This document shows, in pieces, positions 12,367 through 23,599 of a stretch of DNA of 64,000 bases. Below the pieces are notes generated by a model. That model was not told the origin of the DNA and made no database searches. It saw nothing but the letters and a program-made list of their open reading frames with translations. A program made the translations under genes and the position numbers. The number at the start of each line of letters is the position of its first letter. The first letter of the stretch is position 1. Source of the DNA: Gonatopus flavifemur (lineage: Eukaryota; Arthropoda; Insecta; Hymenoptera; Dryinidae); contig JAFFJZ010000016.1 of the NCBI GenBank assembly GCA_018340375.1, forward strand, positions 4,595,372-4,659,371, given 5' to 3'.

Positions 12367-14091
12367 AGAAAAGAAGGTTTTGAATTTCGACTCGGGTAAT
12401 GGTCTCCATTTTTATTCGTGAAGTATCCAAATCAATTCTGGATGAAACTGGATTCAAGATCACAACTTGATGGAGGTATGACTCCGGGTCCAGGTGGATA
12501 GAAATTGCATACCTTTCCCTATAATAACGGATACCGCTTTTTGATGGGATACATTTGGATCTAGCCTCTATCCGAAAATACAAATGAAATTGCATGATGC
12601 GTAAAGGCCTGATCTTACGGGAAAGATCCAATTGATTCTGATTCAAAGTTCATACGTTTAACGGATGGAATTGGACCCAGGTCTGAGTTCGGATTTAGTG
12701 GGATTGAATTCTCATCCCTCCTCGCGGATAAAAATGGATACAGGATGATAACTTGATGGAGGTATGACTTCGGATCTGTCTATTCTTTGGATGGACAACA
12801 ATGGATCCGCAACGCTTTTGGATTGGAAACGAATGCAAGTGGATTGCAGGTGTTTGATAATTTCTCACTTTTGTATTGAAACTGTTAAGAATACTCTTTG
12901 AATGGATGAATTTGGATACTTGTGGACAATTCATCGCACTTCATAACAACATCAGATTGATTTGTACAGAAATGTTCAAATATGGATCAGATTCCTATCC
13001 AAACCCATCCATTTCAATCATCGTTTTTCAACAGGGATTGATTCTGATTCGAAGTTCACACGTTCTACGGATGAAATTGGATCAAGCTCTGAATTCAGAT
13101 TTGCTTGGATTGAATTTTCATCCATCTGAACGGATGAAAATGGATTCAGGATCATAACTTGATGAAGGCATGACTTTGAATTCAGGTGGATAAGAATCTC
13201 ATACGTTTGCAGATAGTAACGGACACCGCTCCTTGGTAAGATAAATTTGGATCCAGTCTCTATCCGAAAATACGGATGAAATTGGATTGCACGCATGGGT
13301 ATGATCTCATGAAAGAGTGATAATTGATTCTGATTCAAAGTTCACACGTTCCACGGATGGCATCGGAATAATCTCTGAATTCGGATTTGCTTGGATTGAA
13401 TTTCCATCCATCTGAACGGATGAAAATGGATTCAGGATCATAACTTGATGAAGGTATGACTTTGGATTCAGGTGGATAGGAATCTCATATGTTTTCCAGA
13501 TAGTAAAGGACACCGCTCTTTGATAGGATCGATTCGGATCCAGTCTCTATCCGAAAATACGGATGAAATTGGATTACCCGCACAGGTGTGATCTTATGGA
13601 AAAGTGATCATTCATTGAGATTCAAATTTCATACGTTCCACGGATGAAATCGGATCAAGCTCTGGATTCGGATTCATCCGGATTGAATTCTCGTCCATCC
13701 TAACGGATGAAAATGGGTCCGTAACCCGATTCATAATTTCAAGTCCGAATGAGATTTGTTTGGATAGGAACTCTATCCGTTGCTCGGATGCAAACGAACC
13801 AATGTTGTAGCTCAGATCATTCTGGATGATTTTTTTATCCTCTGAATGGACAGAAATGCATCCGCAACGCTTTTGGATTGGAAAGGGATGCAAGTGGATT
13901 GCAGATCTTCAATAATATCTCAATTTCGGATTGGAACGGATTGGAATCTCCTTTGAATAGATGGAATTGGATACGTATGGACAACTTATTCCACTTCTGG
14001 ACAAAATCAGATTGATTTGGACAGGAAATTTTCAAATACGGATCGAAATCTTATCCAAATCCATCCATTCCAATCGTTTTTTTCAGCAGGG
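12367..14091. repeat. Tandem array of about 290-bp units
   Basis: The marker GATTCTGATTCAAAGTTCA recurs near 12645, 13038, 13327 and (diverged) 13617, giving a 289-290 bp period. Units share CGGATGAAATTGGAT, CATAACTTGATGAAGG and CTCTATCCGAAAATACGGAT. One interval is longer and contains an internal insertion or end sequence (CAACAGGG at 13036). The repeated word GGATGNAATTGGAT is itself near-palindromic. Confidence 0.75.
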
Positions 14092-14564
14092 TAGAAAATA
14101 TACACATTAAAGCAGTACCAACTTCAAAAATTAAAATTGCACAACACTTTTATAAAGTTATAGCTGTTGTTCTTCATCAGGGTAAAAATATTTCTGAAGG
14201 TAATTTCACATGCATGTTACGAAGTAAAGGTACAAAGTGGATATTTATTCATGATTTGCAAGTTGAAGAGCGACATTGGCCACGTAATGCTAAAGACTCG
14301 TATATATATTTCTTTGAAAAACAATAATTTCGCTTCATCATGAAATTAGAATTCAATTACTGTAATATTGTACAGTTTTGGAGAATATAGAATACCTTTA
14401 TAATACCATGACGAACCAAATATTCTTGAGGAATTTTTTCGAATGATTTCGATGGATATTCCACAGAATTCTGAAAAATGTCTGGTACAGTACTAGAAAA
14501 TGTCTTCAATCTGATATCTTGGAGGTATATCTTCTTGTTGCATGATAAATATTTGACATCTCTT
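14092..14564. other. AT-rich non-coding stretch
   Basis: No gene, clear repeat or splice-bounded exon was recognised. Confidence 0.4.
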
Positions 14565-14566
14565 TA

Positions 14567-14825
14567 CCCAGATAGCAAAAGTTCCAAAAACCAGATCCCA
14601 TTGAATCCTTCTGGAACCACAAAATGAATCACTGAAATGTCAGCAGAATGGAGTTCTTGGAGAATTCAAATCGCCTTTTGTCATACTATATACAGTACAG
14701 TATACAGTATGACAAAAGGCGATTTGAATTCTCCAAGGACTCTATTGTGCTGACATTTCAGTAGTTCGTTTTGTGGTCACGAAAGAATTCAATGAGATGT
14801 AATGTTTGGAACTTTTGCTATCAGC
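14567..14825. mobile_element. Palindromic MITE, CCCAGATAG end, TA duplication
   Basis: It begins CCCAGATAGCAAAAGTTCC and ends GGAACTTTTGCTATCAGC, flanked by TA (14565-14566, 14826-14827). The centre near 14700 is a tight hairpin: GACAAAAGGCGATTTGAATT in both orientations. A one-armed copy of the same family lies at 28068-28345. Confidence 0.78.
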
Positions 14826-14827
14826 TA

Positions 14828-15404
14828 CTTTTCACAATGATTAAAAAGAGTGACCGAAGAATTTTTGCTGGAAAGCTATTTTTAGCTTCATGCTAAACAG
14901 TACAAATTCCATCTTGCAAAAAAAATTTCTGTGGATACCTTGAATATATTGTACGCAAGTTTCCTCTGTCTGTAAGATCTATGTTGTTTCGATTTTCTTA
15001 GAATGATTTCTTGAAAACACTGGAAATTTCCGCTCAAGACATGTTCAGCACAATATCGTGGGCTGTTCTGAGCGGCGTGAGCTACTTTGAGCGCTGTGAA
15101 CTGCTTTGAGCGCTTTGAGCTGCTTTGATCGCCAACTTATCAGTCAAGGGAAATTTAGTTTTCGGAATTCTTCACACGTATATTTGTTTATGGGAATTCG
15201 CTTTTCTTCCCTTTTTTCCTTCATTCTTTATTTCGATAATCTATTGCCGTCCAATGATGAGATGACTGATGAAAATTCAAGTCGATTTTTATATCACATA
15301 AGTTATCTGAGAACATTTCCTTCATTCCTACGATTGCCATAAACTCGACAGGGGTATTTCATTTTCATTTGGGTTCAGTTGCAAGTATATTCAGAAAAAG
15401 ACGT
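14828..15404. other. Non-coding stretch with a short GAGCGCT-rich direct repeat
   Basis: At about 15065-15135 a 19-20 bp unit (CTGCTTTGAGCGCTTTGAG and variants) repeats three to four times. Otherwise AT-rich with no supportable gene. Confidence 0.45.
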
Positions 15405-15970
15405 GAAATCCCCCAAAAAACTCCAAAAAGGTAAAAAAAATAACGCCAAGTACATGAAAGTCCCAAAAACAAAGAATGAAAAAATCTAAAAACACATTCT
15501 AAAGGAAAATTTCACTGCATTCAGAATTTAGAGGAGATATAAAAGGATATGCTCCATTTGAAAAAAAAAAGATATGAAATCAATATGAGCGGCCAAGTAC
15601 ATTGGTTATCCGAAGGATATGTGAAACATTTTTGGTATATTGGAACTTCAGTTGGTTTAAACTGTATTGAAGGTAATTTATGATTTCCAAAAAAGCATTA
15701 TTGTATTAAAGAAATAAATAAAACAAGCGTATCTTTCTGCCCGTATATAGATACCAAAAAGTGAAAAAAAGTAGAATTCCACAAAACATACAAATGTCTC
15801 ACAAAAACCCCTAAAAACTCCAACACAGTAAAAAATAACGTCAAATCCCAAAAACCATACAAACGTCTTACAATAACAACACTTATACACACAATAACAC
15901 TTGAAAGAAAATCCTTGAGAAAAATACTTCACTCTTTCCGGAAGATTACTTGATATAACAAATATACTAT

Positions 15971-16202
15971 TAAAAAAAAAAGATACGAAAGGCAACCCTG
16001 TTTCGGAATTCGCATCAACCAGGAACACTTGGCGTGGCCGAAGAAGATTTTATGAAATTATATCATTTAAATTTCTTGTTTAATGTCCTATAGAAATTCA
16101 TTTGCATATAATAAAGGCTAAAAACTCCCACCATCGGCCGCGCCAAGTGTTCCTGGTTGATGCGAATTCCGAAACAGGGTTGCCTTTCACATCTTTTTTT
16201 TG
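15971..16202. mobile_element. Palindromic MITE inside the foldback core
   Basis: Arms of about 65 bp (15971-16036 and 16136-16202) match in inverted orientation. Shared words include GGCAACCCTGTTTCGGAATT and CAACCAGGAACACTTGGCG. Poly-A and poly-T lie at the two ends. No coding capacity. Confidence 0.75.
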
Positions 16203-16207
16203 AATGG

Positions 16208-17330
16208 TAGGGGAGAGTGGGGTATGTTTTCCCACTTTTTCTTTGTCGATTCTTGTATTTTTCCCCGTTGCATATTTCAAGGCGTTTGGGGTACTATTTT
16301 CCTCGTTGAAGCTTCCACTTCAACCTAGTATAAATCAATGTAATGATTTCATAAGCATGTTGTTGCAAAATAGTGTTATTTGCAGTCATGTCACTTGCGA
16401 AAACTTGCCCCACATGCGGGGCAAGTTTTCCAACACCTTCGACCCATATAGGGGCAAATTTTCTCACTCATTCAAAATCGCCAAAAATAGATAAGAAATT
16501 GAAGTTTGAATCCAAATTGAGTATTTTATTCGATTTTTTATTTGGAAATCAATTACAATAGGGGGTACATGTGATGTAGGCAAACGAAATAACGAATGTA
16601 GTACATAGAAAGTAAGCAAAAGTATGAAGAACAAAAAGACAGCTGATTTCATTAAATCATGGCTGTAGGAGCCACGATTCGTTTTCCTTTTATAATTTCA
16701 AACCATCTGTAATCTGTGTAAACTTAATGAGAAATCATATCAAATAATATTCGCTTATCTTTTTCGATAAATTTGCTTGTAATACGTTACAACAATTTGA
16801 TTAAGACTGAGATAATTTTCCGCAGTGAAAAACATTGCTTTATCATTGTTTTCCAACTCTAAACTAACCTCAAATCGCGAAGACTAATCATATAATATAA
16901 GAAATGCATTTGCAACACTCCAAAATCACTTGGTTGAGACCGGGACAAATTCTCCCTGTGACAAAATTTGCCCCGTGTCACGTTGGAAAATTTGCCCCAT
17001 CATCGTTTTTCAACTTGGAACTAGGTTAAAATCGTAAAGACGCAAGTAATTTACGAAAATTATCACATCATTCGATTCAGGGGACTTTTGTTTATAACCA
17101 CATATTCAACCAAACCAATCAGAATAACGTAAGTATGTTTTTTTTCGATTTGAATGAATACATGTAAAGTGTACTCACCAACGACAGAATCGTAAAAACA
17201 GTTCTCTTATTATGATGAAAGCAGCTATTAACCTGATCATTCATCCAGCAGTGCGCTCTTCCAGCATACTAAGAAATTATAACGCATTGGAAAACATGCT
17301 CCTATAGAAAACTTGCCCCACTCTCCCCTA
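16208..17330. mobile_element. TIR element with GGGGAGAGTGGGG ends inside the foldback core
   Basis: The left end TAGGGGAGAGTGGGGTATG and right end TTGCCCCACTCTCCCCTA are inverted. The inside carries further AAACTTGCCCC / GGGGCAAGTTTT palindromes (near 16400 and 16970). No transposase; target duplication not resolved. Confidence 0.65.
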
Positions 17331-17870
17331 TATTTGTTATATCAAGTAATCTTCCGGAAAGAGTGAAGTATTTTTTCCAAGGATTTTCTTTCAAGTGTTA
17401 TTTTAAAACGTTTGTATGGTTTTTGGGATTTGACGTTATTTTTTACTGTGTTGGAGTTTTTAGGGGTTTTTGTGAGACATTCGTATGTTTTGTGGAATTC
17501 TACTTTCTTTCACTTTCTGGTATCTATATACGGGCAGAACGATACGCTTGTTTTATTTATTTTTTTAATACAATAATGCTTTTTTGGGAATCATGAATTA
17601 CCTTCAATACAGTTTAAACAAACTGAAGTTACAATATACTAAAAATCTTCCACATATCCTTTGTATAACCAATGTACTTGGTCGCTCATATTGATTTCAT
17701 ATCTTTTGTTTTCAAATGGAGCATATCCTTTTATATCCCCTCGAAATTCTGAATGCAGTGAAATTTTCCTTTAGAATGTGTTTTTAGATTTTTTTATTCT
17801 TTGTTTTTGGGACTTTCACGTACTTGGCGTTATTTTTTTACTTTTTTGGAGTTTTTTTCGGGGTCGAATA

Positions 17871-18003
17871 TGTAACGAGATAGTGGAAGGAGACAGTTCT
17901 GGTGTGTACACGAGCGTGGCTGCGGCGAGACTGACCATGGTTGGCGTGCTCTCACACCGGGACGCCTCACTCGTTCAAGCGCCCTCTGGTGACTCTCGCC
18001 ACA
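17871..18003 (-). repeat. 3' LTR of the Gypsy-type element
   Basis: On the plus strand it runs TGTAACGAGATAG to CTCGCCACA, with TG..CA ends, in line with the copy at 22206-22338. Because the genes read on the minus strand this is the 3' LTR. Confidence 0.92.
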
Positions 18004-18017
18004 TCCCCCTCTTTTTA
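18004..18017 (-). other. Polypurine tract
   Basis: On the minus strand AAAAAGAGGGGGA lies directly before the 3' LTR, as expected for the plus-strand primer of reverse transcription. Confidence 0.8.
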
Positions 18018-18150
18018 TTCATTAAAATACAGATTACAAATAATGGTAAGTTAACAATGTATATAAAACTCTCAGCTATTAATCAATGGTTCCTTACAAG
18101 CCTCTTTAGTATTACAGGAACAGATAATCTGATTGAGCTTATAACTTGTT

Positions 18151-19529
18151 TCACGCTAAATTACAAACATAATCACTTGACCAGACTGGTGGTCTTTCAT
18201 CTCTACTAGGTCTCCGTGGCTGCACCTTATCATCTTCCGTTTGACTTTCAGCACTCGCATAATCATCTACCTCAGCTTCGTTGTTATTCTCATTTACAAT
18301 ATCATTTTCAATATTTCTAGGTTCATTAACATTGCTGGGCAACGCCCCTTTAATTTCTATTTCTCCAGTCTGAAGTACCGGATGCTGGGTTTTCTCTCTC
18401 CCTACTTTCCCTTTGTACGGGGCTGGCACAAGATGCCATCTATTCCTTCTGAATAGCTCAGATTCTATTTCTACAATATAACTATTGGGGAATTCACCTA
18501 TCTCCTTGACACTGCCATACCTTATAAGATCTATCACCCATACCGAGTCCCCTATATTTAATTTGGGCAGATTACTGGTGCGGTGTCTCTTGTTATAGTT
18601 TTCTCTTTGCTTATCTTTGTACTTTTTTTCCTTTTCTTGCACATCCTCGTTTTTGTAAAAAGAATCTAATTTATCAGGAAGTATCGGAAGTGTTGATCTA
18701 ACTCTCCTGGAAAATAACAACTCCGCAGGACTAAATCCGTTTTCGAGCGGTGCAGTTCTGTATGCTAAAAGTCCCAACTGTAAATCATTTGACTTTTTTA
18801 TAATACTCTTAGCGGTCTTCACAGTTGCTTCTACTTGACCGTTACTCTGGGGATAATAGGGGGAACTGGTAATATGTCTAAACGAATATTCTTTTGCGAA
18901 TTTCCCGCTCTAAATTGCGGGCCATTGTCACTCTTAACAATTTCTGGTATACCAAACCGCGCAAATACCTCTTTGCACGCATTGATAATTTCTTTTCCCG
19001 TCATAATCTTGAGTGGAATTACTTCGAAGAATCTAGTATAGTAATCTGTTATGATTAGATACCACTTCTGCTATTTGAACAGATCTAACGCAACCTTTTT
19101 CCACGGACGACTTGGGAAATCTTCTGAAATGAAATTTTCCTTGTGATTGGCTCGATTTTCCACACATTTAGGGCAGAACTCGACCAAATATTTTATTTGC
19201 GTACTTAAACCCGGCCACCATACAGATTGCTGTGCTCTAGATCTACATTTATTAACGCCGAGATGTCCTTCGTGTATCTTATTCAGTATGTATTCCTGCA
19301 GCACCCTCGGTATAACTATCCTAGTGTTATATACTAGAACTTCATCTACTACTGTCAGATTTTCTCTAAACGGATAATAAGGTATTATTTCCTCTACTAT
19401 CTTGTTCCTCTCCGGCCATTCACTGCTACAATATTCCTTTAGTCTCCTACATATAACGTCATTATCTTTTTCTATAATTATTTTCCTCAACATTTCATCC
19501 GTAGCTGGTACATTTCTAATAACGAAACG
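18151..19529 (-). pseudogene. Integrase half of the Gypsy pol, disrupted
   Basis: The frame runs 19493-19071 and 18822-18151, continuing pol. The first part has the H2C2 zinc-binding region (H.GH, then CPKC), with QQSVWWPGL between. The catalytic core follows: TDYYT near 19040, SDNGPQF near 18915 and the QSNGQVEA glutamate region near 18845. The second part holds the C-terminal chromatin/DNA-binding portion, including WHLVPAPYKG. Three lesions separate it from the upstream frame and break it internally: a one-base frameshift near 19530, a TAG stop at 19071 and a frameshift near 18893. It should therefore yield no active integrase from this copy. The tail (acidic, then arginine-rich) shows no envelope features. 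Confidence 0.88.
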
Positions 19530-22167
19530 CGCATAATGTTTCCGCCTCTAAATTATCCATCACTTTTACATAATTCACCGGGTTACGCGATAATGCATCC
19601 GCCATAACCAACTCTTTACCAGGTGTATACTTGACAATATAATTGAATCTCATTAATCGAAGTCTGAACCTTTGCAGTCTGGGCGTCAAATCGTCTGAAG
19701 GTTTCGTTTGAAGAACTTGAAGGAGCGGCTTATGATCTGTCTCCAACGTCACATTTATACCTGTAATATAATCTATAAACTTTTCCGCAAAATAAGTTAA
19801 TCCGAGTGTTTCCTTTTCGATTTGACTATATTTACATTCTCCCGGTGTTAGTGTTCGAGACGCATAAGCCACTACCTCCCTGCACCCATATCCAGCTTCC
19901 TGCATTAATACCCCACCGATTCCGTAAGAAGAAGCATCGGCTTGTATAATGATATTTTTCTTGTAATCAAAATGTGCTAATACCGGTGCACTTCTCAAAA
20001 TTTTCTTTATTCCATCGAAGGATTTTTGCTGTTGATCAAGCCAAATGAACTGAGCGTTATCTTTGAGTAAAGAGTTAAGGGGCTCCAGAACATCAGAACG
20101 ATCAGGGATGAACTTTGCTGCGAAATTTATCATACCCAAGAATTGAAGCAGCTGATGCTTATTCTGTGGAACCGGAAAATAATCTATCGCTCTCACTCTT
20201 TCAGGAAGAATACTTATGCGTTCGCATGAAATTTGATGTCCCAAAAACTCTAGCTTATCGACGCCAATAACACACTTTTCCTTATTAAGTGTGAATCCAT
20301 TATCGCTTAACTTCCTAAATACTTGTCTCAAAGTTTCTTTATGCTCTTCTGATGTCTTAGAATATATGATGATATCATCGACGTGAACCTCTAACCCTGA
20401 AATTCCTGCAAATAATTGAGAAAAAATCTTTGAAAAATATTCCGGAGCGCAATTGATGCCAAATGGTAATCTCTTGTACATGTATCGACCAAATGGCGTT
20501 ATGAATGTAGTGAGCGGTTTACTTTCATCGTCTAATTCTATTTGATGGAATCCCGCCTTCGCGTCTAACTTCGAGAAAATTTTAGCTCCCTTTAGTTTTG
20601 CTAACGTAATGTCGACTTTAGGTATAGGAAACACAGATCTTTTTACATTACGATTCAATACAGTGTAATCACAACAAAGTCTAATACTATTTGTTTGAGA
20701 ATCTTTGTTCACGCACACGATTTGACTGCACCAATCTGTCGGAAAATCTACTGACTCAATAACGTCCAATTCAATAAGTCGATCTAATTCCTGCTTCAGT
20801 ATGTTCATAAGTGGTAACGGAACCACCCGCGGTACATTTGAAGAGAGTGGTTTTGCATTTTCGATTAGATTGATTTTACACTTTATTTTAAATTTCCCTA
20901 ATCCTTTGAAAACTTGCGGGAATTCCTTTTCAGGGTCAATATCACATGGTGTTTGCTTCTTTTGCGTATTTAGATGGAGTTTTGAATCATCGTCTTTAAC
21001 CATATTTATTCTTTTAAACAAATTCAACTCTAGTATTTCTTTTCTCCCCAATAAAGGCCTCGACAGATTTTTAATAACATACACTTTAATCTTGTAAATC
21101 TTTTCTCGATATCTCAAATTTAGATCAACAAATCCAACAACATGCAATTTCTTTTCATTCGGACCGTAAACACTGATATTTGATTTCTTTATTTGATCCC
21201 TATGCTTTGTTTGTATACTCGCATAAGGTATACATGTAATATCTGCTCCTGTATCTATCAAAAATTCAATTTTATTACCAAAATTCACGTTATCCAAACT
21301 AACCTCTAATTCTGATAAACTTTTCTCTCTTCCGTGTGTGTACGCAATAAACCTAGTGTTTTCACAGTCAGGATCTTCCTCTCTTTCTAATTGCCGAACC
21401 GCTGCTCCGTTCGATCGAATTTTACTCCTGCAATCTCGGTTCCAGTGACCGCTTTTCCCGCATCCTCTGCATGTAGAATTCAGTGCTGGACAAGTCCTTC
21501 CAGCTCCATGTTTTCCCAATCCACAACGCTCGCATTTATTCGTTCCACTTGCTGTTCGATACCGCATGTCCGCCATTTTATTTACCACAACGTCTTCGTC
21601 TTTATCCGCTTGTAGAATCATATTTTCTTTCGCCAACGCCTCGGCTTGCCGTACTGCCAAGATGGCTGTGTCTAACGTCAAGTCGTTTTGTAACTGTAAA
21701 CGTTCCGAAACTCTTTTGTCCCTCACGCCTATGACGATTCTATCACGAATGAGCTCGTCTCTCAGATCACCGTAACTGCATCGCTCTGCTTGAGCATGAA
21801 GAGCTGTGATAAATTCATCGACCGGCTCTCCTTGTTGTTGAATTCTTGAATTAAACTTGTACCGCTCGAACACAACATTCCTTTTTGGCGTGAAGTAATC
21901 ATCAAAAGCTTTACGTACATCGGCAAATTTAGCATTGTCAGGGTTAACCACAACCTGCTTCAATATATCTTCGGCTTTGTCCCCCATACAATAACAAAAC
22001 AGATTTATTTTTTCTGCGTCAGTTTTTGTTGTTAAACCAGCAATCGATAAATATTGATCGAATCTCTTCGCCCATACGGGCCAGTCTCCTGGTTGACCGA
22101 AGTCGAAGTTTCCTGGAGGAGACACTTGAACAATTTGAGTGGTAGTTGCGATTACTGGATCCGGCAT
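19516..22167 (-). CDS. Gypsy-type Gag-Pol: gag, protease, RT, RNase H
   Basis: A single 883-codon frame. The start is taken as the Met at 22167 (MPDPVIATTT), just inside the 5' LTR; the frame stays open upstream into the LTR but that part is nonsense. Residues 1-200 are Gag, with a W.VWAKRFDQYL core. Two zinc knuckles lie at about 212-246 (CERCGLGKHGAGRTC, then CRGCGKSGHWNRDC). The protease active site FLIDTGADI is at 303-311. Reverse transcriptase spans about 470-640, with HVDD at 595-598 in place of the usual YVDD/YLDD box. RNase H spans about 740-865 (ADAS, YSQIEKE, TDHKPL, ADALSR). Gag and Pol are fused in one frame. It stops at 19516 by the frameshift that cuts off integrase. Confidence 0.92.
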   Translation of the reverse strand: MPDPVIATTTQIVQVSPPGNFDFGQPGDWPVWAKRFDQYLSIAGLTTKTDAEKINLFCYCMGDKAEDILKQVVVNPDNAKFADVRKAFDDYFTPKRNVVFERYKFNSRIQQQGEPVDEFITALHAQAERCSYGDLRDELIRDRIVIGVRDKRVSERLQLQNDLTLDTAILAVRQAEALAKENMILQADKDEDVVVNKMADMRYRTASGTNKCERCGLGKHGAGRTCPALNSTCRGCGKSGHWNRDCRSKIRSNGAAVRQLEREEDPDCENTRFIAYTHGREKSLSELEVSLDNVNFGNKIEFLIDTGADITCIPYASIQTKHRDQIKKSNISVYGPNEKKLHVVGFVDLNLRYREKIYKIKVYVIKNLSRPLLGRKEILELNLFKRINMVKDDDSKLHLNTQKKQTPCDIDPEKEFPQVFKGLGKFKIKCKINLIENAKPLSSNVPRVVPLPLMNILKQELDRLIELDVIESVDFPTDWCSQIVCVNKDSQTNSIRLCCDYTVLNRNVKRSVFPIPKVDITLAKLKGAKIFSKLDAKAGFHQIELDDESKPLTTFITPFGRYMYKRLPFGINCAPEYFSKIFSQLFAGISGLEVHVDDIIIYSKTSEEHKETLRQVFRKLSDNGFTLNKEKCVIGVDKLEFLGHQISCERISILPERVRAIDYFPVPQNKHQLLQFLGMINFAAKFIPDRSDVLEPLNSLLKDNAQFIWLDQQQKSFDGIKKILRSAPVLAHFDYKKNIIIQADASSYGIGGVLMQEAGYGCREVVAYASRTLTPGECKYSQIEKETLGLTYFAEKFIDYITGINVTLETDHKPLLQVLQTKPSDDLTPRLQRFRLRLMRFNYIVKYTPGKELVMADALSRNPVNYVKVMDNLEAETLCAFRY

Positions 22168-22186
22168 TTTGTTTTCTTTTTCTCTA

Positions 22187-22205
22187 CCGCGCACTTCTGA
22201 CACCA
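22187..22205 (-). other. Primer-binding site
   Basis: On the minus strand TGGTGTCAGAAGTGCGCGG starts immediately after the 5' LTR. TGG pairs with the CCA tail of a tRNA. The tRNA is not identified. Confidence 0.7.
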
Positions 22206-22338
22206 TGTAACCAGATAGTGAAAGGAGACAGTTCTGGTGTGTACACGAGCGTGGCTGCGGCAAGACTGACCATGGTTGGCGTGCTCTCACACGAGAACGC
22301 CTCACTCGTTCAAGCGCCCTCTGGTGACTCTCGCCACA
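22206..22338 (-). repeat. 5' LTR of the Gypsy-type element
   Basis: 133 bp from TGTAACCAGATAG to CTCGCCACA on the plus strand. It holds the promoter of the element, but no TATA box is evident. It aligns without gaps to 17871-18003. Confidence 0.92.
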
Positions 22339-22343
22339 GAATA

Positions 22344-22781
22344 TACGATGGTACGTCAATCAAATGTCGATTGAATGAATATCCCAGACAGTATTGAAAG
22401 TCCTCTGGACGTTTTAGGAACATAACCTCAGTTCTGCGCGCTTCGTCTCCGGAGAATAGGTTTAAATACGTTCAGAGAACGTTCATTTTTGATGCACCTG
22501 AATCCGTTCCCAGTACGTCTCTTTCATTCACCACGGGACGTTCTCGTTACGTTTCCCAAACGTACTTTCATGAAAACTAACGTTTACAAACATATGCGTA
22601 GTATCGTAGAACGTCATTGACATCTACATCCAACACGTCCCCAGAACGTCGCATCCCACGCAGCAACAAAAGTTCAACATATATACGAAATAGAAACGTT
22701 CATAGAATGTACGAATCAGATACAAAGAACATATGATGAACGTTCATAGAATATTCGAATTGAACTGTTTCAGATATACTT
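22344..22781. repeat. Degenerate CGTTCATAGAA-type interspersed repeat, left piece
   Basis: Rich in ACGTTC/GAACGT words such as AACGTTCATAGAATATTCG. The same words resume after the element at 22782-24729 and recur near 44230-44400. It appears to be an old palindromic element split by that insertion. Confidence 0.5.
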
Positions 22782-23270
22782 CCCAGACAGCACCACCACT
22801 TCACAAAGAATTCTTGAAGAAAACATTTAGAACACCTCAGTTTTTGGGAGAATTCATTTTGTATCCCCAGAATCATCAAAATTAATTCCATGAGACATCA
22901 ACATGTACACCCGTTATGCGACTAAACATGAAAACATATGGAAGGTCAAAAAGAATACCTAGTCCACCCAAAAGAACTCATATTGAACGCCATTAGGGAT
23001 ACATTCTGAGCACATAACGTATTCAGTTTTGAATACAATTGACGGGCATAATGATATCGGTTTTGAATCTATTTCGCGTGCATAATGGTATCAGTTTTTA
23101 ATGCTTGTTGAATAAACAAATAAATGAATGAAATAGTTACTTTGATATTTGAAAAAAGCAGACTCAACGGTTTGAAAAACTTCCGCTTTAAGAAATAATG
23201 TATACCATTTTCAAAGGTTAGTTATGAAAAAAATTCTAATCTAAAATATGGAAATACCATACAATGTTTT

Positions 23271-23575
23271 TTTTCAGACGTTTTCAATTTTTTTTCCAGA
23301 CAAATAGGAACGAAATTGCACTCTGAAAAAACTCTAACAAAGCCCCGAAAAATTTCTAATATTTTTCTGATTATTGAAGTAAAATTTTTTCATTTTCAAA
23401 CACTTTTTCACGTATGATATTTGAATTTAGAATATGAATGCATTCATATAATTTTGAAAATTTTCAATGATCAGAAATTTCTCAGAGTTTTGTCAGAATT
23501 CTATCAGAGTGCAATGTCGTTCCTATTTGTCTGAAGAACTCTGAAAACCTCTGAAAAAAGTCTGAAAAAGTTTAT
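23271..23575. mobile_element. Palindromic MITE
   Basis: CAGACAAATAGGAACGAAAT (23297) and its inverse ending at 23533 bound a paired structure, extended outward by TTTTTTCAGA / TCTGAAAAAA. Repeated CTCTGA words lie in both arms. No coding capacity. Confidence 0.65.
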
Positions 23576-23599
23576 ACAGAATGTTCCTAAAATATTAAA

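Larger units (their letters stand above)
9472..14091. mobile_element. Candidate satellite-bodied TIR element (boundaries uncertain)
   Basis: The left end CCCTGTTGGAAAAATCGGAT at 9472 is flanked by AT. Two possible right ends exist: CAACAGGG ending at 13036, followed by AT (a matching 2-bp duplication), and CAGCAGGG ending at 14091, followed by TA. The body is tandem or degenerate copies of ATCCATTCCTATCC / GGATGGAATTGGAT words plus nested MITEs. It resembles the clearer element at 36630-42940. Which ends belong together cannot be settled by eye. Confidence 0.35.
15405..17862. mobile_element. Foldback element with about 550-bp inverted arms
   Basis: The left arm (about 15405-15974) and right arm (about 17329-17862) are inverted copies along their whole length. 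Shared words include AAACTCCAAAAAGG, CGTATATAGATACCA and CTTTCCGGAAGATTACTTG. The open frames of the two arms encode near-identical nonsense, as expected. Two further elements occupy the centre. No transposase was found. It ends eight bases before the LTR element's left LTR. Confidence 0.8.
17871..22338 (-). mobile_element. Complete Gypsy-type LTR retrotransposon
   Basis: 133-bp LTRs flank a 4.2-kb body carrying gag, protease, reverse transcriptase, RNase H and integrase on the minus strand. GAATA is duplicated on both sides (17866-17870, 22339-22343). A primer-binding site and polypurine tract lie directly inside the LTRs. The two LTRs differ at about six positions by eye, so the insertion is not brand new. 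The order protease, RT, RNase H, integrase is that of Ty3/Gypsy. No envelope frame is seen. Confidence 0.93.

Noticed and set aside
17871..19071. Possible envelope gene of an endogenous retrovirus
   Set aside because: Downstream of integrase only an acidic/arginine-rich integrase tail is found; no signal peptide, furin site or membrane segment.
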